From: Singulisphaera sp. GP187 | GTDB lineage: Bacteria; Planctomycetota; GCA-002687715 | Length of the DNA stretch: 38,545 nt | Assembly: GCA_945907755.1 (NCBI GenBank) | Contig: CAMDTN010000023.1 | Location: 1 to 38,545, forward strand | Direction of reading: 5' to 3' | Shown here: positions 30,669 to 38,545 of the stretch, piece after piece | Layout of the letters: each line of letters begins with the position of its first letter | How positions within the stretch are numbered: position 1 is the stretch's first letter | Translations under genes and position numbers: made by a program | Notes under the pieces: generated by a model | Database searches by the model: none | Told to the model about the DNA's origin: nothing | The model's input: the letters and a program-made list of their open reading frames with translations, nothing else

Positions 30669-33600
30669 ATGCACTTTTTCACCTGTGCACTCGTCGGAGC
30701 GTTGCTCACTGGCGCCGCTTCAGCCGTCTTTGGCCTCACCTCGGGAACCGTGGAACTCAGCCTCGCGGAAAGCTGCGGCATGTTGGTCTACGGAGCCGGC
30801 CGCGCCGTGCCTGCGGGCCTTGTGTTCGGCATTCTCTGCGCACTGATCGCGCGTAGCACTCGTCGTGAGCGCCGCGGCGATGTCGGATTCCTCCTCGCTT
30901 GGGCCTTCCTCAGCGCCGGATTGCTGTACTGCACCTGGGACCTCTTCGATGGTGCACGCATCTCGCAACACCCGCGGGTCGGCCAGATGAAACTCGGGCT
31001 GCGTTACGGGTTGCCTCTGATCGCAGGCGTCGGCTTGTGGCTTGCACGACGCTGGCTGCTGCGGCACTGCGCAGTCGGGATCACCAGCAAACGCGTGTTC
31101 CTCGCGGGGCTCGCTGCTGTCGGCGCTGCGCTCTTCCTCGTGCGCAGCGATGTGTATTTGTTCCCGGGTCTGTATCCGGGCCTGCACGCGCTCATGGCCG
31201 GACTCGCGCTGACCCTTGCAACGCTTGGCTTCTGTCTCCTGCGCTCGCGCGGCAATGTGCAGGTGCAACAGTGCGGCAGAGCAGACATTCTCTTGCTCCT
31301 TGGCACCGTCGTCATTCTCGTCGGTGCGCTGCTACTGCAACGTTCCGGAGCATTTGAGGGTGCGCGCGCCAGTGCGACGGGGTTCACACGCGCCTCCGCG
31401 GCCTACCGCTTGATCACTGAGCCGCTCTTTGGGCTTTTCACCACCCAACGCAGCGCCAGCAGCGCCGATGTCAGTGCGCTACTGGAAGCGCAACGTCAAA
31501 GCGGATCGCAGAATTTTGGTGCCGCACTCGACGCTCTGCTCCCGCGACGCCGCTCCATGAATGTGCTGCTCGTGGCTATGGACACCGTGCGCTTCGACCA
31601 TACCGGCATGGGTGGCTACAGCCGCGCAACGACGCCCAATCTCGATCGCTTCGCACAGAGCGCCTATGTGTTTCCGCGGGCCTACACGCCCTACCCCACG
31701 AGCAATTACGCCTACAACGCTTTGCTTACGGGGCTTGCGGCTGGCGCATCGCCCTTGCACGGTCACCGCAGTCAGTTCGATTGGCAGTGGCCTGAAGAGA
31801 TCTACTACCCCAAGCTACTTTCGAAGCACGGCGTGAAATCCACCGGCATCGCAGCCTTTGAAAAGAAGGATCGCGTCAACGAGCGCTTCTTCGGGTATGT
31901 CGAGAAAGGCTTCGATGTTTTCAACGCCGAGCAGACCTTTGACCGCCCGATGACCGGTGAAGAGATTCGTGACAGCGCACTGCGCGCTATCGCGCAACAC
32001 GGGGGCAAGCCATTCTTCATGTTCGTGCACTGGCTAGATCCGCACGACCCATATGAGGCGCGCGCCGGCTTTGATTTCGGAACTGCAACAACGGATCGCT
32101 ACGACAGCGAAATCGCGTGGACGGACGCGCAGTTCGGCAAGTTGCTTGAAGCGCTGGAACGCGAAGGCCTCGCAGACAACACCATCGTCGCGGCGTTCTC
32201 CGATCATGGCGAAGCCCTGGGAGATCACGGGCTAACGACCCACAACAGCAGCTTGTTCGAATGCGAAGTGCATGTTCCGCTGGTGCTGCGTGTCCCTGGG
32301 CTCCCGGGAGGCCGCGTGGATTCCACCGTGTCCTTGGTTGATGTGATGCCCACCGTGCTCGCGTTGCGGGGCACTACCGACACGCAGCCGCGGATGGGCA
32401 CCAGCCTCGTGCCGTGGCTCTTGGAACCTGGGAAGCACCCTGAGCGCATGGCTTTCAGCGAGCAGTTCACGGTGCGCCAAGGCGACGACTACCTCGAATC
32501 GCGCTGCATCGTGCACGACTACTGGAAGTTAATCGAAGCCGTGGAACGCCCCGAAAGCACTTTCCGGCTTTTTGATCTGCGCGCAGACCCTGCGGAAGCC
32601 CGCAACCTATTCACGGATCCGGCGGCGGCGGAGAAGCGCGCCACCATGCTGGGCTTGCTCAAAGCCGCTGTCGAAGCGCGCAACAACTACAAGGGCGATG
32701 CCAAGGCCAATGATCCTGCCGCCGCCCTGGCCACGGAGACGCGTCAGCAACTGGCTGAGCTGCGTTCGGCGGATTCCGTGGTTTCGCGCGCCGCAGGCAA
32801 CGCCTTGCGCAACGCCATGAAGAGTCGCTACAGCGATCTGTCGGAGCGGCATGCTCGCCTCGACAAGACGCTGCTCACCGAGATTCGTGAGACTGCCGAG
32901 GCGGCGCTGCGCTCAGACCTCGCCCGCCCGCGCACCGAATTGATCGAAGTTCTCCAGGTCTTGCAGGACACCGCGTCGACACCGCTTTGGCTGGAACTGC
33001 TCGCGGGAGCCAATCCGCGTCTCAAGGCTGAAGCTGCCATGGCGCTAGCGCAACTCGGAAATCCTGTGGGCCGCGATGTGCTGCGTGCGACGGTGGCGGC
33101 TCTGAATGATCCGATCTTGGCGTTCCCCGCCGTGCTCGCGCTTGCAAACATTGGGGATCAGCCGCCCATCGAAAACTACGCTCCTATCTTGCGCGGCGAT
33201 TCCACGCCCGAGTCCGCGCCGCTCTTGCTGGCGCTCACCGCAGCACGCAATGGCGTAGGGCTCAAGATCCTGTACGAACGCCTGCTGCTGAATTCGCTGC
33301 ACGACTTCAAACTGAAGTCTCGTGCCGTGGACTACGCGCTGGCCGCAGGCGGCCCGTGGGCGGCTCCTGTATTGGCTTGGCTCGTGGATGACGCAGACTC
33401 AGGCCTGCGTGCAAAAGCACTCACCGCGCTGAAAACTGTGAAGGGCGACAGTGCCGCTGCGTATCTCGCACGCACCCGCCTCGAACGCGAGGCCTTGGCC
33501 GCTCAACTCAACGGCAAGGCGACCCTCGCCGAAAAGCAATACGCCGACTACATCGCGCGCTACGCCGACGCGGAAGCGCGCATCTACCTCGGGCTTGCAC

Positions 33601-34154
33601 GGGCCAAACTCGAGACCGGCGATCGCGCGGGTTTGCGCAGCGCTCTGGAAGCGATGCAACGCTGCGGGGACGCCGAGGAGCAGACCGCGGCAGGCCGCAT
33701 GCTGGCGCACATTGATGAACTGAAGTGGTTCTTCCAACCCGCAGCGGGCGAATGGGATGCCGAGATCACTCCGCTTGAAGTGCCCGCCCAACTCACGCGG
33801 AACCGCAGCTACTGGCTGCGTGCCAAACTGACCAATCGCAGCAAGGTGTATTGGCCCGGTGGATGCTGGGTGTTCGCTCCGGAACTGCGCACCGACATTG
33901 TGGATGCCTCAGGCGCACTATTTCGCGTGGACAGCCGCGGCGCTGGCATTAGCCGCCGTGAGATCAGCAACTTTCTGCCCCTCACCGGCGTTGAGCCCGG
34001 TGAGAGCATCGAAGTGTTGCTGACGGGCCATGTGCCTTCCGGAATGTGGGACAACGGACGTCTGGTGGTTGGATTCCACCAGCACGGCACAACACATATT
34101 CCGCAATCTGGGCGCTGGATTTGGACAAGCCCCGATCCCGTGAAACCACGCTAG
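30669..34154 (+). CDS. membrane-anchored sulfatase-fold enzyme with HEAT-like repeats, no formylglycine motif
   Basis: The 1161-residue protein has about six or seven membrane segments in residues 1-230. An alkaline-phosphatase/sulfatase-superfamily domain follows (about 297-640): NVLLVAMDTVRFDHTG with metal ligand D305, and FSDHGEALGDHG with D512 and H513. At the nucleophile site it reads Y-P-T344-S345-N-Y before ALLTGL, instead of C-x-P-S-R. It therefore cannot form formylglycine and probably uses Thr344 or Ser345, as LtaS and EptA-type phosphotransferases use Thr. Residues about 770-940 are HEAT-like helical pairs, then TPR-like helices to about 1015, then a beta-rich end. It could transfer phospho-groups to a glycan or lipid, or hydrolyse them. 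It follows the Kelch gene by 55 bp and converges on the true sulfatase. Confidence 0.8.
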   Translation: MHFFTCALVGALLTGAASAVFGLTSGTVELSLAESCGMLVYGAGRAVPAGLVFGILCALIARSTRRERRGDVGFLLAWAFLSAGLLYCTWDLFDGARISQHPRVGQMKLGLRYGLPLIAGVGLWLARRWLLRHCAVGITSKRVFLAGLAAVGAALFLVRSDVYLFPGLYPGLHALMAGLALTLATLGFCLLRSRGNVQVQQCGRADILLLLGTVVILVGALLLQRSGAFEGARASATGFTRASAAYRLITEPLFGLFTTQRSASSADVSALLEAQRQSGSQNFGAALDALLPRRRSMNVLLVAMDTVRFDHTGMGGYSRATTPNLDRFAQSAYVFPRAYTPYPTSNYAYNALLTGLAAGASPLHGHRSQFDWQWPEEIYYPKLLSKHGVKSTGIAAFEKKDRVNERFFGYVEKGFDVFNAEQTFDRPMTGEEIRDSALRAIAQHGGKPFFMFVHWLDPHDPYEARAGFDFGTATTDRYDSEIAWTDAQFGKLLEALEREGLADNTIVAAFSDHGEALGDHGLTTHNSSLFECEVHVPLVLRVPGLPGGRVDSTVSLVDVMPTVLALRGTTDTQPRMGTSLVPWLLEPGKHPERMAFSEQFTVRQGDDYLESRCIVHDYWKLIEAVERPESTFRLFDLRADPAEARNLFTDPAAAEKRATMLGLLKAAVEARNNYKGDAKANDPAAALATETRQQLAELRSADSVVSRAAGNALRNAMKSRYSDLSERHARLDKTLLTEIRETAEAALRSDLARPRTELIEVLQVLQDTASTPLWLELLAGANPRLKAEAAMALAQLGNPVGRDVLRATVAALNDPILAFPAVLALANIGDQPPIENYAPILRGDSTPESAPLLLALTAARNGVGLKILYERLLLNSLHDFKLKSRAVDYALAAGGPWAAPVLAWLVDDADSGLRAKALTALKTVKGDSAAAYLARTRLEREALAAQLNGKATLAEKQYADYIARYADAEARIYLGLARAKLETGDRAGLRSALEAMQRCGDAEEQTAAGRMLAHIDELKWFFQPAAGEWDAEITPLEVPAQLTRNRSYWLRAKLTNRSKVYWPGGCWVFAPELRTDIVDASGALFRVDSRGAGISRREISNFLPLTGVEPGESIEVLLTGHVPSGMWDNGRLVVGFHQHGTTHIPQSGRWIWTSPDPVKPR

Positions 34155-34215
34155 GCGTCGCCCAGAGCCAGACCCGCGCAGCGCTGGCGCCCCACACCGA
34201 CGGTTTGTTACGCCC

Positions 34216-35757
34216 TCACCGGGGCGGGAGCAGGTCTGTACAACCGTGCTCGCGGCGCAACTCGGTCAGACGCTGGCGCAATTGCTGCAACACCTTGGCC
34301 ATGGACGGGATGCGCGACAGATCGCGCAGTTCATCAGGGTCGGCTTCGAGGTCGTACAGCTCCCACGCGTCGCTGCCGCTGAGAGTGTGGAAATTGATCA
34401 GCTTCAAGCGTTCCAGGCGCAGACCGTCATGGGCCGGCACATTGTGCGGCGGGCCCTCTTCGTAGTAGCGGTAATAAATTGCATCGCGCCAAGCAGCGAA
34501 CGCGTCGGTGAACAGCGGCGCAAGATCGCGCCCTTCCATGCGTTCCGGAATGGGCACGCCAGCCGCCGCCAACAGCGTAGGTGCGAGGTCGATGTTCTGG
34601 CACAGCGCTGCGCTTGTGGAACCAGGCTTCACCTGCCCAGGCCAACGAATGAGAAACGGCGTGCGCAGGCTTTCCTCGTACATCCAGCGCTTGTCGTACC
34701 AACCGTGTTCGCCCAAGAACCAGCCTTGATCGGAGCTATAGATCACGATGGTGTTCTCGCTGAGGCCCAAGCGATCCAGCTCGCCCAAGACGCGCTGCAC
34801 CGATTCATCCACCGCCGCCACGCAACGCAAATAGTCCTTGGCGTAAGTCTGGAATGCGAAACGCCGCCAGGCTTCAGGGCCTGCATCGCGCGCGGTTTGC
34901 GCCGCAGCCACGCGCCCTGCATGAGCCGCAGTCCACGCTGCCAACTGCGCGGTGGTCAGGCCCTTGGGCGGCACCAATTTCAAGTCTTGCGGCGTCAAGT
35001 CCTCGGCCACGCTCATGCTTTGCAGCTTCGAAGCACCGCCGCGCTTAGCAAAGGTGTCGAACAGCGTGGCAGGTTCGGGCAAGTCGTCGTTGGCAAACAT
35101 CCAGTAGTGCCGCGGTGCTGGCTGCCAACTGCGATGCGGCGCTTTGTGATGCACCACCAAGGCGAAAGGCTTCTGCGTTTTTGCCTGCGCACTCAAAAAA
35201 TCAACCGCGCGCTCCGTGATGATGTCCGTGCAATAGCCCTCGCGTTGCACAGTGCCCGTAGGCGTCACAAAGCGCGGGTTCCAGTACTCCCCTTGATCAA
35301 TCAGCACTTCCCAATCATCGAAGCCAACGGGCTGACTCTTCAAATGCCATTTGCCTTTGATGGCCGTGGTGTAACCACGCGCGCGCAGCAGCGCAGGCCA
35401 AGTGGGCTGCGTGGCATCAAAGCTCTTGCTGTTGTCCACCACGCCGTGGCGGGCTGACATGCAACCGGTGAGGAACGCCGCGCGGCTTGGGGCACATATG
35501 GCGTTCTCGACGCAGAAGCGATCGAAGCGCATGCCTTCGCGCGCCAGCCTGTCGATGCCGGGCGTGCGCAGCGGAGAGCGCTGCGGTGGGCTGTCATACG
35601 CGCTGAGCGCTTGGGCGCCGTGGTCATCGGCCAAGATGAACACGATGTTGGGATACGAAGGCGGCCGCACCTCGTGGGCGCAGCCGCAAAGAAACGCGAG
35701 GAAGATGCCGAGGCCAGCGAGCCCGGCGCGGCACCTGTTCCAGCGCAGCGAAATCAC
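34216..35757 (-). CDS. sulfatase with formylglycine signature, lipoprotein
   Basis: The 513-residue protein has a signal sequence ending in FLCGC (Cys26, possible lipidation). Sulfatase motifs: NIVFILADDHG with D44 and D45 as calcium ligands, C88-A-P-S-R92 then AAFLTG (the C-x-P-S-R signature whose Cys is converted to formylglycine), KGKWHL for the Lys/His pair, and SDQGWFLGEHG. It should hydrolyse sulfate esters, probably of polysaccharides, outside the cytoplasm. Its maturase is not in the window. The start is GTG at 35755-35757, overlapping the stop of the Sec thioredoxin-like gene (GTGA). The two genes are thus co-translated. It converges with the sulfatase-fold gene ending at 34154. Confidence 0.93.
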   Translation of the reverse strand: MISLRWNRCRAGLAGLGIFLAFLCGCAHEVRPPSYPNIVFILADDHGAQALSAYDSPPQRSPLRTPGIDRLAREGMRFDRFCVENAICAPSRAAFLTGCMSARHGVVDNSKSFDATQPTWPALLRARGYTTAIKGKWHLKSQPVGFDDWEVLIDQGEYWNPRFVTPTGTVQREGYCTDIITERAVDFLSAQAKTQKPFALVVHHKAPHRSWQPAPRHYWMFANDDLPEPATLFDTFAKRGGASKLQSMSVAEDLTPQDLKLVPPKGLTTAQLAAWTAAHAGRVAAAQTARDAGPEAWRRFAFQTYAKDYLRCVAAVDESVQRVLGELDRLGLSENTIVIYSSDQGWFLGEHGWYDKRWMYEESLRTPFLIRWPGQVKPGSTSAALCQNIDLAPTLLAAAGVPIPERMEGRDLAPLFTDAFAAWRDAIYYRYYEEGPPHNVPAHDGLRLERLKLINFHTLSGSDAWELYDLEADPDELRDLSRIPSMAKVLQQLRQRLTELRREHGCTDLLPPR

Positions 35758-36668
35758 AGCTTCAGCAACAATTCCTTAGCCTTGGTTTCAAGGCCTGTGC
35801 CGCGCAGGCGATCGCTGAGCGCGAGCAAGTCCTTCTTGGCTTTGACGGGGTCGGTGGCGCTTTCAATGGCCGCGAGGGCGGCTTCGGCGGCGCTGATCAC
35901 TGCAGCCCGCGCATCGCTGATCTTGGTTGTCAGCAGTTCGGCCGCGCCTTTGGTTTGCGTATCCAGCTTGTTCAGCGCTTCGATGGCTTTGGCGAAATCG
36001 CCAGCAGTCGCGAAGGCCTGCGCCTTGGCGGTGGCCTCATTCACGCGAGCAAGGTCCTTGCGCGCGACGCCTTTGCCGTGGTCTTTGCGCAGTGCGACAA
36101 GCGCCGTTTCCACATCCTCCTGGATGCCCTTGGCGCTGCCGCCGTTGTAGCCCTTGATCTCTTTCTCGGTCCACGGGTCGACCACTGATGTGTAGGGGAT
36201 CTTGCCTGTTTTGTTGAAGCTGCCGGCCTTGCTGCGGCTGAGGTCTTCAATCTCTTCAAGCGTCAGGTTGGGCCAGTTCAGCATCAACAACTGCTCTTCG
36301 CCGTTCGCACCTTTGACTTTGTAAGCCACGGCGCGTGGGTCTTTCTTCTGCACACCTTCAGCGAGACGCTGCAGCGCGAGGACTTCAACTGTGTTCTGTT
36401 TGGCGAACTCGAGGTATTTCTTGTTCTGCATCACGGCAGAATGCATACCCCAGCAAGGGCCTCAATAGAACCCGTGGCTGTGCACCACTAAGGGCACATT
36501 CAGCAGCTTGGCTTCGGCGACAGCGGCTTCCCAAGTCTTGGCGAATTCCACCGTTGGCTTGGGTTTGTCATCGGTGATTTCTGGCTTGGCGTCTTGCGCC
36601 GCGCCGCGCCCCGCGCAGAGCGCGAAAGCGAAGCCCAGCACGGCCATCAATTTCAGGGCAGCAGACAT
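35754..36668 (-). CDS. thioredoxin-fold selenoprotein candidate (UGPC active site, TGA-encoded Sec)
   Basis: Two ORFs on the same frame (36668-36462 and 36446-35754) are separated only by a single in-frame TGA at 36462-36464. Read through, they give a 304-residue exported protein. It has a signal peptide (about 1-25), then TWEAAVAEAKLLNVPLVVHS, then F67-Y68-U69-G70-P71-C72-W73. The TGA sits exactly at the first Cys of the thioredoxin C-G-P-C motif. The cis-Pro loop IPYTSVVDP (P158) follows, and residues about 180-304 are Ala/Lys-rich helices. The coding character continues unbroken for 230 residues past the TGA, so decay is unlikely. The layout matches the 15263-16465 protein, which lacks the redox pair. 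The stop overlaps the sulfatase start (GTGA). Alternatives are a sequencing error for TGC or a recent nonsense mutation. SelA, SelB, SelC and SelD must exist elsewhere in the genome. Confidence 0.82.
36424..36464 (-). promoter_or_regulatory. candidate bacterial SECIS element
   Basis: After the TGA (36464-36462, minus strand), TTCTGC (36441-36436) and GCAGAA (36429-36424) form a perfect 6-bp stem around the 6-nt loop CGTGAT. The loop begins 26 nt after the TGA and has G as its second base. Bacterial SECIS elements lie within the coding region just after the UGA, with a small apical loop carrying an early G for SelB. An alternative TGCAT/ATGCA stem overlaps it. Confidence 0.6.
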
Positions 36669-36974
36669 GGTTGGTGACTCCAGCGTTCGAGGTGCCTCGC
36701 GGAGTTCCCGGCCGCAGAGCTTCGACGGCACGAATATACCCGCCAAGCGCTGTCGCAATCCACGACATGCTCGCGCAAGGATTTTGCAAAAGCCTGATGG
36801 TTGCCTCGTAAAGCGTGATGAATGCGCTCACTGCGCGCAGAGCGCTCAAGCCATGCATGTTTGGCATCCGATTCTGCGGTGAGGCCTCTTTGGCGCAGAG
36901 GAAAGGCTATGCCCCGTTCTGACGGGCAGACCTTCACTGTGCGCCGCAAGAGGCGAGATGGAGATGATCGAAAA
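36669..36974. promoter_or_regulatory. divergent intergenic region between the Sec gene and the Ig-repeat lipoprotein
   Basis: These 306 bases must hold promoters for both directions. Visible elements are CCTCT/AGAGG at 36884-36900 and TGCCC/GGGCA at 36910-36928, two small inverted repeats, and GGAG at 36960-36963 as a possible ribosome-binding site 11 nt before ATG 36975. No clear -35/-10 pair was found and no gene is apparent. Confidence 0.4.
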
Positions 36975-38545
36975 ATGACTGCCACTACCGCCACATTGCT
37001 CACGCGCTGGACAACCTTCGTGGTTGCCTTCGCGCTCGCAACCACCTTTGTTGCATGCGGAGGCTCTGGCCCCGCGGCTGACGCACCTCCTTCGGCACCA
37101 CTGAGTGTCGATCTGCCGGCTTCGGGCATGGGCCCGGGCAACACTGTGAACACCGCTAACGCGATGGCAGTGATGGTCGCAGTTCAGTTCGGTGCGTCGT
37201 CAAGCGCAGAGGACACCGTGACGGTGGAACTGCGCGACGGCACCGACGGCACCGACGGCACCACTGTGGTCAGCGCATCGGCACCTGCCAGCGCTGGTGT
37301 GGGCAGCGTCATGGTTGGACCCATGAACGCCACCGCGCTCGCTGATGGCGGCATCAGCGTGCATGTGCAGGTGAGCAATGCCAACGGCGCAAGCGCGTGG
37401 GCAGCCCTGGCCTCGTTTGTGAAAGATACTGAAGCACCTTTGGCTCCCGTGGCGGTGAGCGTGGTGTCTGCGGTTCCTGTCACCAGCGGTCCAGCGATCA
37501 TCAACTCCCTCACTGCTCCCAGTTGCGTCGTCAGCGTTGAGTTTGATGCCGGTGCGCGCAACAGCGACAGCGACAGCGCCACGCTGCACTTCAGCGATGG
37601 CATTACGGCCGTTTCTTCGCCCGCATTCTTCGCTCCCGAAAACGGCGGGCGTATGGAAGCCGACGGCATCGACATCACGAGCTTCGCTGACGGCAATGTT
37701 GGCCTGAGCATTCTGATCATCGACGCCGCTGGCAACAGCGCCACCTACCCCGGCTTGGGCGGATTCAAGGACACCATTGTGGCCGCACCCAAACTCGCCT
37801 TCGTGGCGCAGGGTGCCAACAACGGCAGCAATCAAATCACTGCCACATCGTCCATTGGCACCGTAGTCAGCATCAACTTCGACGACGAGCACAGCGAGTT
37901 GGACACTTTCAGCGCGCGCCTGCTTTCAGGCCCGCAAGTGTTGCAAACCGGCAGCATGAGCAGCGCTCGTGGTGCGGCGCAAGTTCTCACAACCCCGATG
38001 GATTGCTCCAGCTTCGCAGACGGCCCCGTGGCCGTGCAGGTGGTGGTCAGTGACCCCAACGGCAACACCATCACTTGGAACGGCACTAATGCCTCCAAGG
38101 ACACGAGCGTTGGTTCGGCGCTCGCGGCCACTGTGCCGCAAGGCGCGAACAACCCCGCTGACACCATCAACACGGCCTCGCAGAACGCAGTCATGGTGGA
38201 GGTGCTCTTCGCCACCAGCGTGAACGCGGGCGATGCAGTGGTCATCGCATTGGATGCACTGGCCAGTAGCGTCAGCTTCAACGGCATTGCCAGCGGACTG
38301 ATGCAACAGACCTTCGGGCCATTCAACGCCGCTGCACTCGCAGACGGTGCAGTGAATATCAGCGTCGCGGTCACTGACGGCTTCGGCAACAGCGGCACCA
38401 GCATGGTGGGCGCTTGCGGCAAAGACACCATTGCTCCTGCAGCGCCGGCGCTTGTCGTTGTTGCGGCCGGCCCTGCTAACCCCGTCGGCTTCGTGAATCA
38501 GTCCAGCGTCGGCAGCGCCACGCTGGAAGCGATGGCGGGCGCACA
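36975..38545 (+). CDS. lipoprotein with tandem Ig-like repeats, cut by the right edge
   Basis: The frame is open from ATG 36975 to the window end, giving 523 residues without a stop. The signal sequence ends ATTFVAC, with Cys28 in a lipobox and GGSG after it. The mature part has about four repeats of roughly 100-120 residues. Each ends with a block like (F/L)ADG, a run of alternating Val, D-x-x-GN, and then KD (e.g. SFADGPVAVQVVVSDPNGN, ALADGAVNISVAVTDGFGN), typical of bacterial Ig-like domains. A 9-bp unit, GACGGCACC, is repeated three times at 37236-37262 (TDG repeats). It is probably a surface adhesin or structural lipoprotein. Long ORFs on the opposite strand here are shadows. Confidence 0.8.
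   Translation, partial: MTATTATLLTRWTTFVVAFALATTFVACGGSGPAADAPPSAPLSVDLPASGMGPGNTVNTANAMAVMVAVQFGASSSAEDTVTVELRDGTDGTDGTTVVSASAPASAGVGSVMVGPMNATALADGGISVHVQVSNANGASAWAALASFVKDTEAPLAPVAVSVVSAVPVTSGPAIINSLTAPSCVVSVEFDAGARNSDSDSATLHFSDGITAVSSPAFFAPENGGRMEADGIDITSFADGNVGLSILIIDAAGNSATYPGLGGFKDTIVAAPKLAFVAQGANNGSNQITATSSIGTVVSINFDDEHSELDTFSARLLSGPQVLQTGSMSSARGAAQVLTTPMDCSSFADGPVAVQVVVSDPNGNTITWNGTNASKDTSVGSALAATVPQGANNPADTINTASQNAVMVEVLFATSVNAGDAVVIALDALASSVSFNGIASGLMQQTFGPFNAAALADGAVNISVAVTDGFGNSGTSMVGACGKDTIAPAAPALVVVAAGPANPVGFVNQSSVGSATLEAMAGA

Noticed and set aside
35754-36464. Reading the TGA-split gene as a pseudogene
   Set aside because: The sequence after the TGA keeps a full fold, ends in a 4-nt coupled overlap with the next gene, and the TGA falls exactly on the redox Cys position; decay would not choose that codon. 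A sequencing error remains possible.
36958-36978. Six-codon frame (MEMIEK) overlapping the lipoprotein start
   Set aside because: It could be a coupling mini-ORF but is too short to distinguish from chance.
37184-38431. Long minus-strand frames opposite the Ig-repeat lipoprotein
   Set aside because: The + frame has a signal sequence, a lipobox and clear internal repeats; the minus frames are shadows of a repetitive GC-rich gene.
1-38545. CRISPR arrays, rRNA, tRNA or transposase genes
   Set aside because: I looked for regularly spaced repeats, tRNA-like cloverleaf ends and transposase motifs and saw none; a covariance-model search would be needed to exclude small RNAs.

Overview
The window is about 62% GC by eye and reads as a Gram-negative-type bacterium. 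Evidence for this is several lipobox-bearing lipoproteins, a Wzx-like flippase, and a MurE domain carrying the DNPR signature of meso-diaminopimelate peptidoglycan. The phylum cannot be fixed from sequence alone. Sulfatases, TPR and HEAT proteins, many glycosyltransferases and a selenoprotein candidate together recall Planctomycetota or Myxococcota-like genomes, but this is only an impression.

Layout. Positions 1-855 are mostly non-coding, with a possible gene tail at the left edge and dispersed repeats. Positions 856-16465 form a surface-polysaccharide region. On the minus strand lie a flavin-reductase-like gene and three glycosyltransferases (GT4, GT2, GT4). On the plus strand are a divergent GT4 and a very large GT4/coiled-coil/GT4 fusion. 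A four-gene minus-strand operon follows (thioredoxin-like protein, fmt, rsmB, GT-C), in which every junction overlaps by 4 nt. Positions 16466-19907 are an accessory island of visibly lower GC. It holds two paralogous lipoproteins, hairpin repeats, a gene fragment, a Cys-rich protein possibly of the polymorphic-toxin type with an overlapping small membrane protein, and two more copies of a 24-bp repeat also found near the left edge. Positions 19908-25259 hold a zinc-ribbon/TPR protein and a piece of the cell-wall cluster, murC plus a fused murE-murD. Positions 25354-28672 are a coupled trio (Wzx-like flippase and two SGNH hydrolases). Positions 28769-34154 encode a beta-propeller protein and a large membrane sulfatase-fold enzyme. 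Positions 34216-36668 are a minus-strand pair, a canonical sulfatase coupled to a thioredoxin-fold protein. Position 36975 to the right edge is a lipoprotein with Ig-like repeats, cut by the window end.

Most notable observation. The thioredoxin-fold gene at 35754-36668 has an in-frame TGA exactly where the first cysteine of a CGPC active site belongs, giving Tyr-Sec-Gly-Pro-Cys. A 6-bp hairpin lies 20 nt after the TGA and fits a bacterial SECIS. I read this as an unannotated selenoprotein that ordinary gene calling would split into two ORFs. A Sec-less, Cys-less relative sits at 15263-16465. Other points of interest are the MurE-MurD fusion, the double glycosyltransferase joined by about 490 residues of coiled coil, a shared Arg-rich C-terminal tail on two divergently transcribed glycosyltransferases, and the repeats that border the accessory island.
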